A DNA stretch of 64,000 nt, taken from assembly GCA_037957365.1 (NCBI GenBank), contig JARHVA010001427.1, positions 1,388,001 through 1,452,000 on the forward strand. Reading direction: 5' to 3'. The position numbers and the translations under genes are program-made. A model generated the notes under the pieces. It made no database searches and was not told the origin of the DNA. It worked only from the letters and a program-made list of their open reading frames with translations. Positions 49,098-62,599 of this stretch are shown here, piece by piece; the first letter of the stretch is position 1, and every line of letters starts with the position of its first letter. The stretch is from Torreya grandis. Taxonomy: Eukaryota > Streptophyta > Pinopsida > Cupressales > Taxaceae.

Positions 49098-49423
49098 TAG
49101 ATATTTGAAACTCACCTTTATACCAAAGCATCTAAACCATGATCAACAAGATAAATCCTTCTCAAGATAGGACCACTAAGATTCCTCACAAGCTTCTTTT
49201 CTCTAACAAATAGATATATAAAAAAGAATGCAAAACCATACCTTGTTTTCATACCTTCTCATCAAACAATATCTAACAGCCACCAAGCTTCCTCTGACTG
49301 ACAATTATCTCCTTTAATCCTATATAGAGACACCCCTTTTACATAAAGAGACTAAAAGTCCCAAAACTTAGGAGACTCCCATATCTCCATATCTTTCTCT
49401 AACTTGTAGTCCTACTTTATCAT

Positions 49424-50037
49424 CTAATTAATTTTTAATGGATGATTGACTTCATTATTTGCTTCAAATTTTTCAATGAATGATGACAACATAAAATCTT
49501 GATTTTCATTTTTATCTATCATGGAAAACAATCCATCCTTGGTTTCAAATTGATCTCTCCTAATAGACTTAGGTTTCCAAACCCATGTGTAACCTCTTTC
49601 TTGCACACTAGGAGTTCCATACACCCTGTTTTGCTTGTTCTTGTAGTATCTATCAATGTGACTAAATTTATGACATTTGAAACAAATAAGATCACTCATA
49701 CCTTTTGATCTATGATGATTTTTATCTTCCTTTGCTCAACTTCTATATCAACTTATTCATCCTTGTTGATATATTCTCTATTGTTATGGAAATATTCTTT
49801 ATCAAACATGATGTCCTTTTATTTTCAACACAAACTTGTCTTGGCATATACTAGTTGAACTTTGAGATCATTGATAACATTCTCATCCTCTTTGGCATCT
49901 TTCTTCAAAGTGCATATTTACTCTTCAAGTGCCTTAATCATAGCCTTTCACTATTAATTCTCTTTATTCAACTATTTAGCCATCTTTGTACAAACTCAAA
50001 ATCTCCTTCAAGTTGTTAAGTTTCTTCCAAAGGACCA
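49424..50037 (-). pseudogene. SIRE-like gag fragment
   Basis: Open frame 49424-49699 on the minus strand with knuckle CFKCHKFSHIDRYYKNK: the C-X2-C-X4-H spacing is kept, but the last Cys is Tyr. It is followed by YTWVWKPKSIRRDQFE and an Asn/Glu-rich tail. The sequence between it and the PBS at 50038 is decayed, with coiled-coil-like Lys/Glu-rich pieces, stops and no clear start. Only the C-terminal gag is recognisable; no protease follows. Confidence 0.65.
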
Positions 50038-50049
50038 ACTTTGATACCA
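50038..50049 (-). promoter_or_regulatory. Primer binding site of the SIRE-like element
   Basis: Minus strand TGGTATCAAAGT, one substitution from the iMet-type TGGTATCAGAG core, two bases from the 5' LTR. Confidence 0.88.
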
Positions 50050-50051
50050 AT

Positions 50052-52859
50052 TATTAGAGGTACAATCACTGGGGGAGGTGAATCAGTGAGCCCAGATAAT
50101 CCAAATGCAATTTCAAACCTTTCAAAATTCTTAATAAATTACCACAAGAATTCATGAAGCATACACATCATTCATATAAATGAAAAAAAGAGACAATACA
50201 AGATCAAGCACATAACACATGACATATGTGGGAAACCCTCTTGGGGGATAAAACCTACTAGAACTTGCAATTATACTACTATCTTATAATAACAAGAACT
50301 AATTTAGACCAGATCTAACTGATCAAAGAACTACTATATTTCAATTTATTGAGACTATAATCCCATAAAAATCTACTACACATGTCTAGTTGATCTGCCA
50401 CAAAAACTAGACCTCTAGTAAGTTTCACCTTGCAAGGAGGTTTTAACCCCCTAGATGTTGAGTAGCCACAATAACATCTATGAACATCTCCACCTTTGAA
50501 CTAACATCTTCAACACCTAATGATGGACCTATGATTATCACTCTTTACCTTCACTCTTTCACTTAACTCTCCCTATTGGAAAAATCACATTACATACTTG
50601 AACCAACACACAAAGATCAATTAAGACACACTACATATCCTAACTAACCCTACTCTTCAACCTTTCACTCACACTCACTTTAGCACACCTTCTTAATGTA
50701 TCGAAAGCTACCTTTTTCGATCACTCTAAACTTCTTAGCAACAAATCTCTCTTAATATTAAAAATATGACTAGATGGTCATTGACTCAGTCCACACTTTG
50801 ATTTGTCTCTCAAATTAGGCATCAAGATCACATAGACACAATTTATCCTTTGCTCACTCTTAAAACATCCAAAACATCTTTTTGGATCACTTTGGACCTC
50901 TTCACTCATATTTAACCTATAATATCATTATTCTAACATCATAAACATGATGTATAGGTCATACACGTAGTCCTTAATCTACTTTTCTCATTAACCCATC
51001 CATTAGGCACACTACCTCTCCTCTCTTCTTTGTTTCAATACTCACTCCTCTCACACAAGCCCCTAGAAACCATCTCCTTTAGTTTCAATATATATAGATT
51101 CTTCATGATAAATATCTTCTTGGTTGGCCATTAGACTTGTCTTAACCCTTAAATCTTCTCTCACATCAAGACACATCTCAATAAAATCCTCATATGTTGG
51201 TTATAGCATTTATGGGTCACCCTTAAGCAGCTACACCTTTTGATTAGGCCTTTGTAGCTCTTATAGGTCTCGTGGAGACCTATTCACCCATTTAACACTT
51301 CATTAAGTAAAACAAGAACATATGACCAATTTTAAATGTAGGTTCCATTCCTTATGTCCCCTTCATCATCCTCAAATGATCATAGTCATCTTTGTTCACT
51401 TTTGTGTATGCTCAAACAACTCAAACACTAGCCTAGTGCATAGGAACATTATGAATAAACACATAGTCAACTTCTTAAGCATTGTTCATATATAATATCA
51501 ATTTATCAAACCTTCAAATACCATATAGACCATCCTCATGTAATATAGAACACTTTCCAATAGATAATTCATCTTGAGATATTTAGATATCATCAAAACA
51601 AGCTCAAATATCCTTCTCAAGTTACTTACATAACACATTTGAACACACAGGCAACTTTAGATCTCAATATTTTTGAATGTACAAAGATTTAGACCATCCA
51701 ATTAGGTTAACTAGATGCACCATGGATTCCTCTTCAACTTTGATTTTTATATCACCTTTGAATTCATCATACCTTAGAACAAACATGCTTTGTTGACCCT
51801 TTTATAAGGAGTTCAATCATTAACTTTGTTAACCAAAAAGAATTTTAGCTCATTAAACTCAAAATGCACCATAGATATTGATATGTAATAGCATCCATGA
51901 TCTATTGGATCTCAATTTATTCTAGGTCTTTACCCTTCACAAATTCGGCTAAGTATGGCAACCATTGTAATCTACCTAGAAAGCCATCTTTGGTCCTTAA
52001 TAACTTTTTCCTCGATCAATCTCATGGCCTAAAACTTGAGCCATATGATATCCTCATATATGAGAATATATTAATGTATCAAATTGATCATAAAAATTTT
52101 TAATTTTCAATATATAATACCATTAATCTACTCATTCATATTTTTTTTCCACATAGCCAACTATGCCTAGAACTGCCTAGAAGGCTAACTTTGCACATGC
52201 ATATCTTTTAACACAATTCATCACATGACCTAAAATTTAGTGAATATAAACTAGGCATAAAAATAAATAAACTCATATTATTAACTCTTTCTAAAACTAA
52301 CACATGTATGAAATATAACTTCATCAATATGCTTACTCAACTTTTTCTTACCATATGCAAATTTGGCTAAGTATGGGAAAACACTATCAAACTACCTAGA
52401 AGGAAAAATTTACACTTACATATATTTTATCATGATTAATTACATGTCTTGAATTTTATTTCATGGTAAATAGGGACTAATTTCATCACAACTATATTAA
52501 CAACTCCCCTTGACTCATCCACACATGGTAATTATGACATCATTAAACTACCTACTCAGATTTTCTACCACTAGACCCAAAAAGTATAGATGAAAATAAT
52601 GATCAACCAAATGAAATAAAATCATGCACATAAGCACTAAAATCATATAAAACTTCTTTACGGGACCTCTTGAACATGATCAATACTTTAGATTCATCCC
52701 TAATCATCTCTAACCATGCCAAAATAGACGATCAACCAAGCCTCCTTCAAGCATACTAGGACAAGAACATTGCACATTTTTTCATTGTCACTTAGACTAT
52801 CAAGGTACTTCATCCACTCATTTAGACACCTCCATCACATCACTGACAACTCTCCAACA
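50052..52859 (-). repeat. 5' LTR of the SIRE-like element (right copy)
   Basis: 2.81 kb, homologous to 44117-47477. It starts TATTAGAGG on the plus strand (TG mutated to TA) and ends CTCCAACA at 52859, followed by the TATTA duplication. Confidence 0.9.
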
Positions 52860-52864
52860 TATTA
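52860..52864. repeat. Target-site duplication TATTA (right)
   Basis: Directly follows the right LTR. The next bases CCCTCGACATGAT match the D1 continuation at 24265, so the pre-insertion site can be reconstructed. Confidence 0.88.
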
Positions 52865-52885
52865 CCCTCGACATGATGACTATAC

Positions 52886-55164
52886 CTCTATTTAGGATGT
52901 TGTTTTAGGTTTCCATCATGTTACTTTAGGCCTCTTTAAAGAGTTAAGGGGTATCATACTTATGTATTAGGGGTTCTTGAGAAATTTTGACCTTTTTAAT
53001 TCATAAATAAACACCCCATAGTACCATGATTTACTCTTCTCAATACTAATCAATCCTTGATTATTTCTCCACTTTCTTAGTCACCAAGGAGTGTAGCCTT
53101 GTGTATGGATAGAGGTTATCCACATGTGATAATTGGGTTAAACATTGATTTGGATCCCCTTGGGTGATCATATATTTTTATATCCTTGATAAAAACTCCC
53201 CTTAAGTCTCTCTCTCTAACTTATACTTGAATTTATTCCATCATGTTCCTATGATGCTCTGGTATAGTAGGCCATATGAATGGATACATGTGTTCATGAA
53301 GTTTGTGATATAAAATAGGGATTTAAAAGAACTTGAACTTCATGTGTCATAGCTCATGTCATCCTTCACCTTTTAGGATGTATATCTCCTAAGATCCACA
53401 TTAAACTTTCATTATTTTAAATAATCTCACAATGTTCTTTAAATGTCCTACTATAGAGAGCCACACCACTAGTTATAGGTCTTGTTTTCTATTTTGATTA
53501 GGTCTGAGATCAAATGGTTTTAAACTTTATGACTACATTTCTTATGAGAGTTAAAGGGAGTATGTGGGTTCACTAGTGTGGTTCATGCTTAGGAGGGAGA
53601 ATGGGTGGATTAAATCAAGATGGGAATATATCGATAAGGATGGAAACATAAAATAGGGGATAAAACATAGTAAAGTGGTAGTGATGATAGTGTGAAAGAT
53701 AGAGTATGGACTGTGGTTTGAAATGGATGGTGAGACCTTCCTAAGATCAACCTCATACACATGGATAAACTGAGACCTATTCTTAAGATAACATGAATAT
53801 TTGGAGGGAATAAGACTTCATAAAAGGCCTCAATATGAAACCTTAATTTTCCTAAAGAGACCTTAAATTATGCTAAAGTAGAACATAGTAGGTATATAGA
53901 TAAGGAAATGGATAGTAAGCCTGATGAGGTTGTTAGCATCATGAAAATACTATTGGTAGGATAATTAAATTATTTCATCATTAATATACTTTCATTTTCA
54001 TTCTCTTGAGCTATATGTGAAACTTGTAGGTGCCTTAAACTATACACAATCTATTACATAGTGAATTCCATATATGCATGAGTCCTTCTCTTTGAGGTGT
54101 CTTGAGATGAAAAGAGATAAATAAGAATTAACTTTAAGTGATGTTTCATTTGAACTATCAAATCAATTTTTAAATTCTCCAAACCAACCAAAGCAACTAC
54201 TGATGAGGGCCTTTACCTTGTCCAACATGGTCAGTTCTACAGACTAGACACAGAGACCAGTCATGAAGATTTGCCACTTATGAAATCTCACACATGTGAT
54301 AAAGTCTTGAAAATCAGCATGTGAGGCTCCTAGAATACTTTATAAAATAATATCAATCATTATATTGAGAAAACCAAACAAAAATCTATGAAAACCATTG
54401 ACATGAGGTTGGCCTGTGTGGATGTAAAGTGAAAACACATTCATTAACTTCTTAAGGAAGGTTCATAAAGTTGGGGAGACAAATATTTAGATAGTTTTTC
54501 ATGATGGGAATCTGGTTGAGTCTAATATCCATGTCCAATATTTGGGACCTCCACTTTATCTATCATGTATAGTATAATCAAGAACTTGAGGGGCTATCCA
54601 AGCTTGCAAAAAAGAGCTCATGAAGGGTAGAATGGTTTTGGACTTAAATGGAATCCATATAACTTAAAAATTTGAATAGACATCACACCTAATCTCACCT
54701 TCATCACCATATCATCTAATGTATGTTATAATTTGTATAATTCATATAATGTGTAGAAAATCCCTTAAAACCTTTGATTTTCACTACTTTTGCAAGTTCC
54801 AAGATATTACAGCATCATTTTAGGGTCAGAAGGAGGGAAGCATGAGTTTAAAATCTAGTTCCAAGTAGGATAAATGAAAGGATAAGTGGAAAGGTAATAA
54901 ATTACCACATAGGGCGAACTTGGCTTAGTAGAAAGGGTGTGGGTAGATCATAAAGGGCCTTTATATGGCATGAATCATATGTGGGTAGTATATGTCATGG
55001 ATAGGATGCCTTTAAGTCCCCTTTTTCAAATTAATTAATCAAATGATGCCTTTTTCCTACATTTTTCAAGGTGATTTAAGCTCATGAAGGGGGTTTGAGG
55101 GGTGATTAATGACTTAGGAAGGATAATGAAGGGGTTAAGTGAATCTTGGTGATTAAACCATAGG
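52886..55164. other. No gene or element recognised
   Basis: Stops in all frames, no domain motif, no LTR terminus. The largest open piece (53551-53760, minus) looks like chance. Similarity to D1 has ended. Confidence 0.5.
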
Positions 55165-55555
55165 AAAAATATTTTTAACACACCATGATCCTTATACTAA
55201 GGCTTTGAGCATTATAATAATACCTTAATATTAACAAAAAACTAATATACCCTTCAAATAAGGTTAAGCACTCAATGAACTTCATGACCTCTTGACAATG
55301 ATATCTCTCATCCTAAGTTGTGATGATGTCAATTATACCATCCTAAAGACTTAAAAATTATCATGACACCATGGATCAAATGTGGAACTAAGACCATCAT
55401 GAGATTTTTAATAAATACTCTAAGACTCTCATTAGGTTAAAGAAGACATGACCTTGCTAAGTGTAACACCAGAAACAAGCTAGAATAACGATCACCAAAA
55501 GTTTTCAATATAGAGGGTTGACATTTAGACTGTGAGGCCAAAATGTCAATAGGGC
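55165..55555. repeat. Dispersed repeat C, copy 2
   Basis: Partner of 36955-37345. Flanking sequence differs on the right (AGGGCCCAAAGAGG here, AATTTATAGTGAC there). An unalignable roughly 60 bases separates it from segment A. Confidence 0.8.
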
Positions 55556-55616
55556 CCAAAGAGGAGCAAGTTATTTTGTGATTAGATGCATGTGAATTAC
55601 ACAAGAATACAAGTTT

Positions 55617-56204
55617 TGAGGTGCATAGTGAGGTGTGTAGGATACGATATAAGATGACCATTACATGAAATTCTATGAGTAGGAATGGGACTTTTACATA
55701 AGATTTCTAACAAAATTTAGGTAAAGTAGTGTGCATGATTGTATGAAAGGTGTGAGATCTATGTATAAGAATAAACAAGTGTATTTAACTATGTATTGGC
55801 TATGAATATATCATAACACTTCATATATACCCATTAAATGCATGTGTGATATATAAATAATATACTATATATTAATCATGAGATAAATAACATATTACAA
55901 TGATGTAAACTAGATTGTTAACCATGTTTAGGTCCTGATTTTGGATTTTTTGATAATATTTGAATGTTTTTAGATTTTGACATTTTAAAAAAATATCTAG
56001 GATAAAATTAAAATAAATCAAGGTGTCAAAATAGAAGGAATAATATTAATCTTGATAGTTCACAGCAAGTGTCAATCAAAAATGTACACTAGCAAGGAGT
56101 TGAGTGGCTCAATATAAGGAATTTTTCCCCTGTGTAATGTGAATTAGGAATACTATAGATCTATAGGAGATTGAAAAATGTATAAAACTAGATTACTATA
56201 CATT
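55617..56204. repeat. Dispersed repeat segments A then B (partners at 14942-15130 and 13962-14339)
   Basis: Segment A (55617-55805) is followed directly by segment B (55825-56204). At 14 kb the order is B, gypsy LTR, A. Both segments align well (roughly 80%). The arrangement suggests that A and B are parts of one repeat unit whose order is permuted at 14 kb, or whose junction was changed by element insertion or recombination. Confidence 0.7.
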
Positions 56205-56649
56205 TTCATTTATTTAAATTAGCACATATAAATATGTCACATGTATGAATAATATGGCTTGAAAACAAGAGAATTGGCAAGAAATATTGGAAATTAAATA
56301 CTAAAATTGAATGAAGAATCTATAAATTTACAAAACTAGAGCTCTTTATTTTATAAATGTAGTTTTTGGGTATAAAAATACAAAGGACAATATCAACTAA
56401 TAGAATTGTAACATCTGTCATTCACATTTTTTATGGTCAATTTTTTCCTATAGAAAAAATGACAAATTTTTTTAAAAGATTATGCATATAGATAGATCAA
56501 TGTTACTATTTGTAAAGATATAAAATTATTTTTATAATATCCAAACATAGAAGATAAAAATAAGAAGGTCAAGAGGCCAAAACATCAATGAAAATCTAGG
56601 GCATAGAAGAATGGATCAAGTGATCACAAATGTAAACAAATTGAAGGAT

Positions 56650-57840
56650 AAGGTGAAAAATTCAGAAATTATGTACTTAATTTTATTTGAACAATTTTAT
56701 ATTTTAGTAATGCATAAACTATCTAATAATTCCATCAAGATTTTAATAGTCCCAATTGGTAATGACCAATAGACATCTTATCCTAGTTAATAAAAAATTA
56801 TTTACTATGCCACTATCAAAATTGGAACATGTATCATTTTTAGTGATAAATCTATCCAAGTGATTATTAATATGATCTTGAGTATTAAACATGGATCTAG
56901 GAGATGAAAGAGTACATAAAGTATCATGAGATGATATATAATATTATTTTAAATGTTGACCTCTTGATATATATTCTTAGGAGATGTTTCAAGTGTGTGA
57001 TTATTGTAAAGGAGACACCTTTTTGAAAAAAAACTTGTTTTTTATTTGTTTCACTTGTTTTGCACCTTTTTATAAGGAATATTTTTCTTAGAGGCTAAAA
57101 TCATGATTTTTTTTTCCTTATATGACTCATTAAACTATGGAATTTTATGGGGTGGAGGAGGTATCATATAATGTATGGCATGATCATACTTTATCCTTGA
57201 AATAGTAACAACTTGATTTTAGTAGATATATATCAAGCATCTATGAACCATCAAGGGTACATCATGAAAAAAATTTCAACTATGTGTGTCCAATATCATA
57301 TCAAAAATTACATTTTGTGATACAATAAAAAATGAAGTATATAATATATCAAGACCTACTTGAATGGGTGACATGATATGGCCCAAAATGACTTATTGTT
57401 TACCACTGAAAGACTTAAAACTTTTAGTGGTTATTTGTATATCATTATATGTGTAGCTTAATGAATGAAGCAAATTAGTTTTGCTTTATCCACTATATAT
57501 TAACACACTATGTATAGATTATTGATTAATATGATCTCTTATACATAATACATGAAATTATATTCATCATCAACTATTTCACTATTATCAAAAGTAATCA
57601 TAGAACATGATACCACATTTGGAGTAATTATACCAATAATATAATCCAATGGGTATTCATAGATGCAGGAGGTGGAAAATCATTGTAATTATGATGTACA
57701 TTTGAAGTGTCCTTATGGGTATCATTCTTATAAAATGGATCACTGAAAATCTGAAACTTAGAATTGTAACTTTGTTGAGGCTTTGTTTCCTATATATGGG
57801 CATCTACCTCAATTATATTATCATAAATAAGATCCTAAAT
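56650..57840 (-). pseudogene. Ty3/gypsy protease region remnant
   Basis: Minus-strand fragments downstream of the gag: IIGIITPNVVSCSMITFDNS, DDEYNFMYY, KVLSLSVVNNKSFWAIS, then YYILHFLLYHK-like and NVIFDMILDTH, which follow the layout of retroviral-type aspartic proteases (variable flap, then a D-x-I-L-G-R-P-like block reading DMILDTH). The catalytic D-S-G triplet itself is not readable. Further on, a Lys/Tyr-rich linker peters out near 56650. No RT follows before segment B. Confidence 0.5.
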
Positions 57841-59515
57841 GAGATACCTAAGTTTATAACACTTGTTTGTATAATGACCATTGCATCTATGATAATCACA
57901 ATATGCAAGTGATTTACTTTGTGTCTTATTCATGTCAACTTCATATGGGGGAGGCAAGTGATTATAATCACAATATGAATTTTTATAAAAATATTTAATT
58001 TGTGTCTTATTCATGTCAACTTCATATAGGAGAGGCAAAGTGATTAATTTGTGCTCAATTAAATTTTATAATAATTTATAAGGTTTTTACAGTAATCTAT
58101 AAAATTGCTTTCATGGTTAATTTGATAAAACAACTTTGTTAGCAAGTTGATAAATATCATTAACTTGTATCTTTACTTTTACTTTAGTATCTTTTTACTT
58201 AGATTTGTAAGATGGATTTCTTTGAAACTTGTTTATAGCAATGGCAATAGGTGTAGATGTGTACTTGAGCTTGTTCAAATTAATAAGTTTGACTTTTCTA
58301 TCTCTTATAGTATTAAAAATTTCTTCAAATGATTCAAAAAATTTAAAGAGTATTAACTCATGTAAGGTTTCAACAAAACAAAATTTGAATATGTCTTGTA
58401 ATTCATTTTTTTCTAGTACATTGGTCATTCTAACAAACATAGTCTTGTAACAAAGCACATACTCACTAGTAGGTTCATTAGTTTTTTGTTTGAGCTTAGC
58501 AATTTGAGCATACAAAATTTCTTCATCAATGCTAATATCAAAATGTTTGAGAAATAAATATATTAAAGGATTAAATTCTTTCACATATTGAGTAGGTAAA
58601 CCATAGAAATATAAATCGTAGTCTTTTAAGATCCTTAGAAAAAGTTTAATTAGAAATTTATTATTAAATACATAATCTAAACATGTTGCATGAAAATATT
58701 TTAGATGTTATTTAGGATCTCCTGTACCCTCATATAAAGTAAGATTATGAGCTAAAAATATAGTGGGTAAAGGATGGGATGCAATATCATATGCTAAATT
58801 ATTATGAATTAAAGCATGGGAATCTAATGATTAACTAGATTTTTTGATACCTTTCTCTAATTACAACATCTTAGTGTACATAAATACAATTATTTGTTCA
58901 AGGATTTTGAAGTAGATAATGTGTGTGATGTATTATGATAAGCTATCAAAATATTATAATCACTCACTTGGTTGGGTATAGGTATATAATTTGATAGAAA
59001 CCATGTGTTTCCCCCAAACCAAAATATGTGAATGGAATAGTATGTTTGACCATGGTAGTGGCCACACTTGTGCTAGGCTTTACAATATGAAAAGGTGTTT
59101 CTTGTTGCACATTATAAATTTTGGATTTTTTAGATTTTTAGATTTTAAGAGGGCCTCAATTAATTTTGAAATTTATTGTGGCATTTACATAATTCATTCA
59201 TAAAATCTAGATAAATGTTGAACTCATTCTTGGTCAAATCCATTTAGGTCATCAAAATGAATCCTATTTAAACCATCATTGGTATCTTATGAATTTTACT
59301 CATCATTCTATTCATTTTGATCATTGTATTGGTCGTTTTTATTTTCTTGTTTCATTTTTATTATGTTCTTGAAAATATTCAATAGAATTATTTTCCTCAA
59401 AAGAGGAAATAATATGAACATTGGTAGAATCAATGTTAAGTTGACTATGATCAATGGGAATCTTACCAATCCTAGAACTTTTCCTTGGAATATTAGAGTA
59501 AATTTTATTAGGTGG
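57835..59515 (-). pseudogene. Ty3/gypsy gag remnant
   Basis: Apparent start MPPNKIYSNIPRKSSRIG near 59515 on the minus strand. The capsid-like domain begins near 58740 (EGTGDPK.HLKYFHATC) and continues through an open frame at 58195-58584 with LYAQIAKLKQKTNEPTSEYV and ELQDIFKFCFVETLHELILF, the retrotransposon gag pattern. The knuckle region AYCDYHRCNGHYTNKCYKL lies at about 57850-57910. Just before it a segment is tandemly duplicated, giving YEVDMNKTQ twice. Stops and shifts separate the pieces. Confidence 0.85.
57897..58046. repeat. Tandem duplication of about 72-77 bp inside gag
   Basis: Unit 1 (57897-57968) and unit 2 (57969-58046) both start CACAATATG and share TTGTGTCTTATTCATGTCAA and CTTCATAT. 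On the minus strand both encode PPYEVDMNKTQ-like sequence. Unit 2 has a few extra bases and more substitutions. Confidence 0.9.
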
Positions 59516-60950
59516 CATAAAAAAATAACATAGAGAGGATAAATTAAAACAAAAGGGTAATTTGTAAGACCCTAAGATAAATAGCAAGTTTCAAACCCTA
59601 GAAGGTTGAAACCCTAAGAAAAACCTATGGTTTAGATAATTATTTGAATCTATACATAAGTTCACAAAATGTTTTATATGAATTTGAATTAATCCTAACC
59701 CATATAAACTGAAATATACTAAATCAAAATGGTATAAATATAGTTCTAAATAGTAAAACTAAAGATAAGTGACTAAAATAGAAAAAATGAAATAGAAACA
59801 AACAAGGCTAAACTATTAAAAAGATAAATATACTTAAATTTTTGAGTCATTAGGTGAATTCATAGAATAACATAATGCAGGAACAATAATAATGAAAAAA
59901 ACCCAAAATCATGCCTTAATTGGAGCCTAGGTGCCCAAAAGGATAGGAACACCTAGTAGGACATGAGAAACCATCATTAGTGTCTTATTGGTTGATGTTA
60001 TCTTTTTGTAGAAAATAATAAATTTTGACATAATTGGGTGTGACATTGAACATTAGGTATTAATACATTAATTTTATTGTCAACAATTGTGCATGATACA
60101 TGAATGTGTCTTCTTGAAGTTGCAAACCCTAGTTTTGTGCCATAAGGAGATAAATAAATGTGTGAAGGAGGAAAAATGGATTATAGGTTTGATTTGTGTT
60201 ATACCTCAATAACACATTATGTTAATTATTTCCTACATACCAATACTCCAAGTAAGGATCAAACCTCCATGTATTTCTCCTACCTAAGTGATTTGTGAAA
60301 TTATGTTCCTTTCACTATGTGAATGCATCTAGAATTAGAATGAATACTTGATAATGCTTGGATATGGATATGTGAAATTGAATTCAAACTTTTTTCATGA
60401 CTACTTTAAGTTTTTGGAAACTAATTTGGGAAGAATAAGGAACTTTCATTCAGTGTGCACTTATATAAGTTAGTTCTTGTGATAAGATTGACAAGCTTGC
60501 CAAGATGTCTTAATGAATGAATTTATTATGATTTTATAATTATTAAAGAGGTAAAAATACCCATTGGGTATTTTATAATTATTTATTTTAACCCTAAGGA
60601 TGTTTTTTTTTTTTTAATTGTAGTCTTTTTCATGTGAGGACAGGATAGATAGACATAACAAGAATGTTAGTCATTCTCTTCTTGTTGGGCATTTTTGTCC
60701 CTTCAAGAAAGGTATTGGTTTTTGGGTCTAAGTTAGATCATATATGCATAAATATTTTTTTATAATTAATATCATTTTTTATTTGATATTAGAGGGCCTT
60801 GTACTGAAATAAGGTCTTCTTTTATGCTTAGGATAGGCCAAGTTGGCACAGTAAGTGTGAATTAAGTGTATATGTTAGTTAATGATAAAAAGGTATAAAA
60901 TAAGCATGATCAATTATGCACTACCAATTTTAGGTTACTAAAAGTAAATC
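59516..60950. other. Probable leader or 5' flank of the gag remnant; nothing recognised
   Basis: AT-rich, no coding motif. It should contain the PBS and 5' LTR of the minus-strand gypsy remnant, but no PBS or LTR start is clear. A (T)n run lies at about 60604-60617. Confidence 0.4.
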
Positions 60951-62210
60951 TAAAATAAAATTTTACATTTCTAAATGATAGATATCCTTAGTGCATAAAT
61001 TTTAAAAATCAAGTGAATCAACTTGTTTAGTATTTTTGACATACTTATTATTTTTTGCCATATTTGAGTTATTTTTTGAGATATCCCTAACACTCTTGTG
61101 ATGAGTTTCATGATCATTATTTTAGATAATTTTGAAAAAAAAAGTGTGCCTTCACCATTATATGTGTCCATTAATTCACACCAAAAATCTCATATATTGA
61201 AAATACATTTATATTACTCACCTTGTAAAGGGTACCTAACATGGCCTTATTGCTATGACCCTCTTGAGGAAATTTTTGTATCATTTTTCACATTGTACTA
61301 TTTTTTAAATATAACTCATTCTACACTTGTGAACATTATTTTTAAATATTATATTTAGACCACACATTTATACATTTTGTTTTAGTTTCTTCTCCTTCTT
61401 GTGTTGTTGTTAGCAATTTCATCTATCACTTATGTTAATATCATTTATTAGTAATCATATTTTAATATTTTTGACACAGCATCTCTCTTGATAGTATGGA
61501 TATCTCATTATGGAAAGAAACTTTTGGCATCCCCAACATATGTTATCTCTTTGGTGTTAGATTAGTATATTCAAACCACTCATGTAGTTACTTTTGATAT
61601 GTCTCTTCCAGTGTTCACTCTCATTCACCATAGCCTAGTTTGAGTGTAAATCAACCCATTTTTTAGTCTTGTTTATCCCTTCATTTTTTGGAGTAAAAAT
61701 CATCTTCATGATGGCTCTTTCAATAGATTTATAGTATTTGATTAAGTGTAGAGAACATTCTAGTGTCCCTAAATTTTCTTTCTTCTTTAGTGTTGTTTGG
61801 GATCCATGGCATGGCTCTCCCAACACCAACAATGTGATCATTACACTAATTATCCTAATTAATGCCATCCTTAATATTTTTTGGTTCTATTTTGAAAAAA
61901 AATCATCCATTCCACCAATTAAAAATTACAAGGGGTGTTTTTATACTTCTTTATTAATTTTTTTGTGTAGATATCATAGGTATCCTTATGACACCTCTCA
62001 AAATCTAATTTTGGTAGTTATTTACTTGTTGATTAGCCCACCAAGTGAATCTTTTTTCATATTTTTATCCCATATAGTGTACCTTTATTTAATTATAGTT
62101 CGTCCCATCCTATTTCAAAATATTTTATACTACTTTCTTATGTGTTGTACTTCTCTCTTGGCTATCCTTGTGACACATATCAACACCTTTATGAACTTAT
62201 TTTGATTTTA
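60950..62210. other. Ambiguous region with longer open frames on both strands
   Basis: The plus strand has a 155-codon open frame (61738-62205), hydrophobic, Ile/Leu/Phe/Tyr-rich and without a recognised motif. The minus strand across 61635-61868 reads CHGSQTTLKKKENLGTLECS and KSIERAIMKMIFTPKNEGIN, which looks more like a normal protein. In neighbouring minus-strand pieces the stops again sit at Gln-like positions. I suspect an unrecognised decayed minus-strand coding relic and regard the plus frame as its shadow. Confidence 0.25.
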
Positions 62211-62577
62211 ATTATTTTTTGAGAGACCCATGTGGTGTGTCTCATTTTTTTGAAGTGGTTTTATGTACTTTTTTTACATGCACAATTTATCAACCCTAAT
62301 TTTCAAGAGCCATTTTAGAGCATTCTTAGCCCCTTTTTTCTATAAACCTCTCTAATTTTCACTTAAGTGGGTGTCGGTCTAATATATTATATGTACTTAC
62401 TATAAATTAATTTTTATTATCTTTTATACTAATTATAAAAGTGCACAATTTCCTAATTTTATAATAGGGATAAGAACTAGCCTTTAAGCTAGCCAATAAA
62501 TAATCATGTTTTCATTAGCCAATTAGAATTGCCTAAATTTTGACCAATTAGAGAATGAGAACTAGATTTGTGTTTAT

Positions 62578-62586
62578 CTATAAATA
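62578..62586 (+). promoter_or_regulatory. TATA box, possible solo LTR or dead promoter
   Basis: CTATAAATA followed by CCCTCTTCATC is a near-consensus plant TATA box, with CCAAT-like sequence (GACCAATTAG) about 38 bases upstream. No ORF follows. It may belong to an unrecognised LTR. Confidence 0.35.
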
Positions 62587-62599
62587 CCCTCTTCATCTA

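Noticed and set aside
61738..62205. A 155-residue hydrophobic plus-strand protein as a membrane protein gene
   Set aside because: No motif, a composition expected from AT-rich DNA read antisense to a Lys/Asn-rich frame, and no promoter or supporting context.
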